A stretch of DNA of 45,457 bases, taken from Syntrophus sp. PtaU1.Bin005 (lineage in GTDB: Bacteria > Desulfobacterota > Syntrophia > Syntrophales > Syntrophaceae). The DNA is taken from the NCBI GenBank assembly GCA_002067745.1, contig MVRU01000017.1, positions 1 to 45,457 on the forward strand, written 5' to 3'. The notes beneath the pieces were generated by a model. The model was not told where the DNA came from. It made no database searches and saw only the letters and a list, made by a program, of their open reading frames with translations. Both the position numbers and the translations under genes were made by a program. The stretch's first letter is position 1; the number at the start of each line of letters is the position of its first letter. This document shows positions 45,387 through 45,457 of the stretch, in pieces.

Positions 45387-45457
45387 TGTGCTAACCTAAA
45401 ATTGATCAGGGAAAGGGCCTTGTGCTAACCGAAAATTGACCACCCCAGAGCACCAGA
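45387..45457. mobile_element. IS21-like insertion-sequence end (right border)
   Basis: TGTGCTAACC occurs at 45387-45396 and again at 45421-45430; each is followed by (T/G)AAAATTGA. The inner block TTGACCACCCCAGAGCA (45436-45452) is the inverted complement of the block at the left border. The tip at 45387 begins with TG, so the element body would lie beyond the window end. No transposase is visible. Confidence 0.55.

Noticed and set aside
44785-45457. Integrated element at tRNA-Pro
   Set aside because: No repeat of the tRNA 3' end and no integrase appear in the following 600 bases.
1-45457. CRISPR array, toxin-antitoxin or defence island
   Set aside because: No direct repeats with spacers, no cas genes and no convincing toxin-antitoxin or defence gene cluster were seen.

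Overview
The window is a 45 kb stretch of bacterial chromosome, mostly core genes, with an IS21-like insertion-sequence end at each border. The best guess for the source is a syntrophic deltaproteobacterium (Desulfobacterota) related to Syntrophus. The main reason is a gene of the isopropylmalate/homocitrate-synthase superfamily that matches the Re-citrate synthase type known from Syntrophus aciditrophicus and Clostridium kluyveri. Other reasons are the PilS/PilR-type regulators, the E. coli-like order rpsB-tsf-pyrH-frr-uppS-cdsA-dxr-rseP, and the Psd/PssA pair that makes phosphatidylethanolamine. The assignment rests on reading protein motifs, not on a database search.

Layout. (1) 1-3.5 kb is the accessory edge: an IS21-like end, a gene-poor stretch, a metallo-beta-lactamase-fold lipoprotein behind a 14-codon leader ORF, an FAD oxidoreductase of the geranylgeranyl-reductase type, and a membrane-anchored zinc-ribbon protein. 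(2) 3.5-8.6 kb, minus strand: hisS-aspS, then the Re-citrate synthase-like gene with its own sigma70-type promoter and palindromes. Its C-terminus carries an extra domain that looks like a Cache sensor. (3) 8.7-16.8 kb is a DNA-uptake and pilus neighbourhood: comEC, a divergent PilS/PilR-like pair, recJ convergent to it, and a UspA protein. (4) 17.2-22.9 kb, plus strand: secA, argJ, a frameshifted old-yellow-enzyme gene and a polysaccharide deacetylase. (5) 23.1-30.6 kb: rpsB, tsf, pyrH and frr closed by a terminator, then uppS, cdsA, dxr, rseP and tsaB, covering translation, isoprenoid and lipid carriers, and envelope proteolysis. (6) 30.8-37.1 kb: psd, pssA, asd, rsmD, coaD, a class I aminotransferase and a PurF-like protein that lacks its glutaminase cysteine. 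(7) 37.4-44.8 kb: ispG, proS, rel, a cell-wall amidase, rph and rdgB, where rdgB appears to start at CTG. (8) 44.8-45.5 kb: tRNA-Pro(UGG), a terminator, a 75-residue orphan ORF, a second terminator and the right IS21-like end.

The window holds both isoprenoid MEP-pathway genes dxr and ispG and the undecaprenyl synthase uppS that uses their product. It also holds a complete CDP-diacylglycerol to PE route (cdsA, pssA, psd).

No CRISPR array, prophage or classic defence island was seen. The most unusual points are the Re-citrate synthase-Cache fusion and its palindromic promoter, the PurF paralogue with an eroded glutaminase site but intact PRPP loop and Fe-S cysteines, the CTG start of rdgB overlapping the rph stop, the G8-tract frameshift in the old-yellow-enzyme gene, and the leader ORF coupled to the lipoprotein gene. 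All functions are read from motifs.
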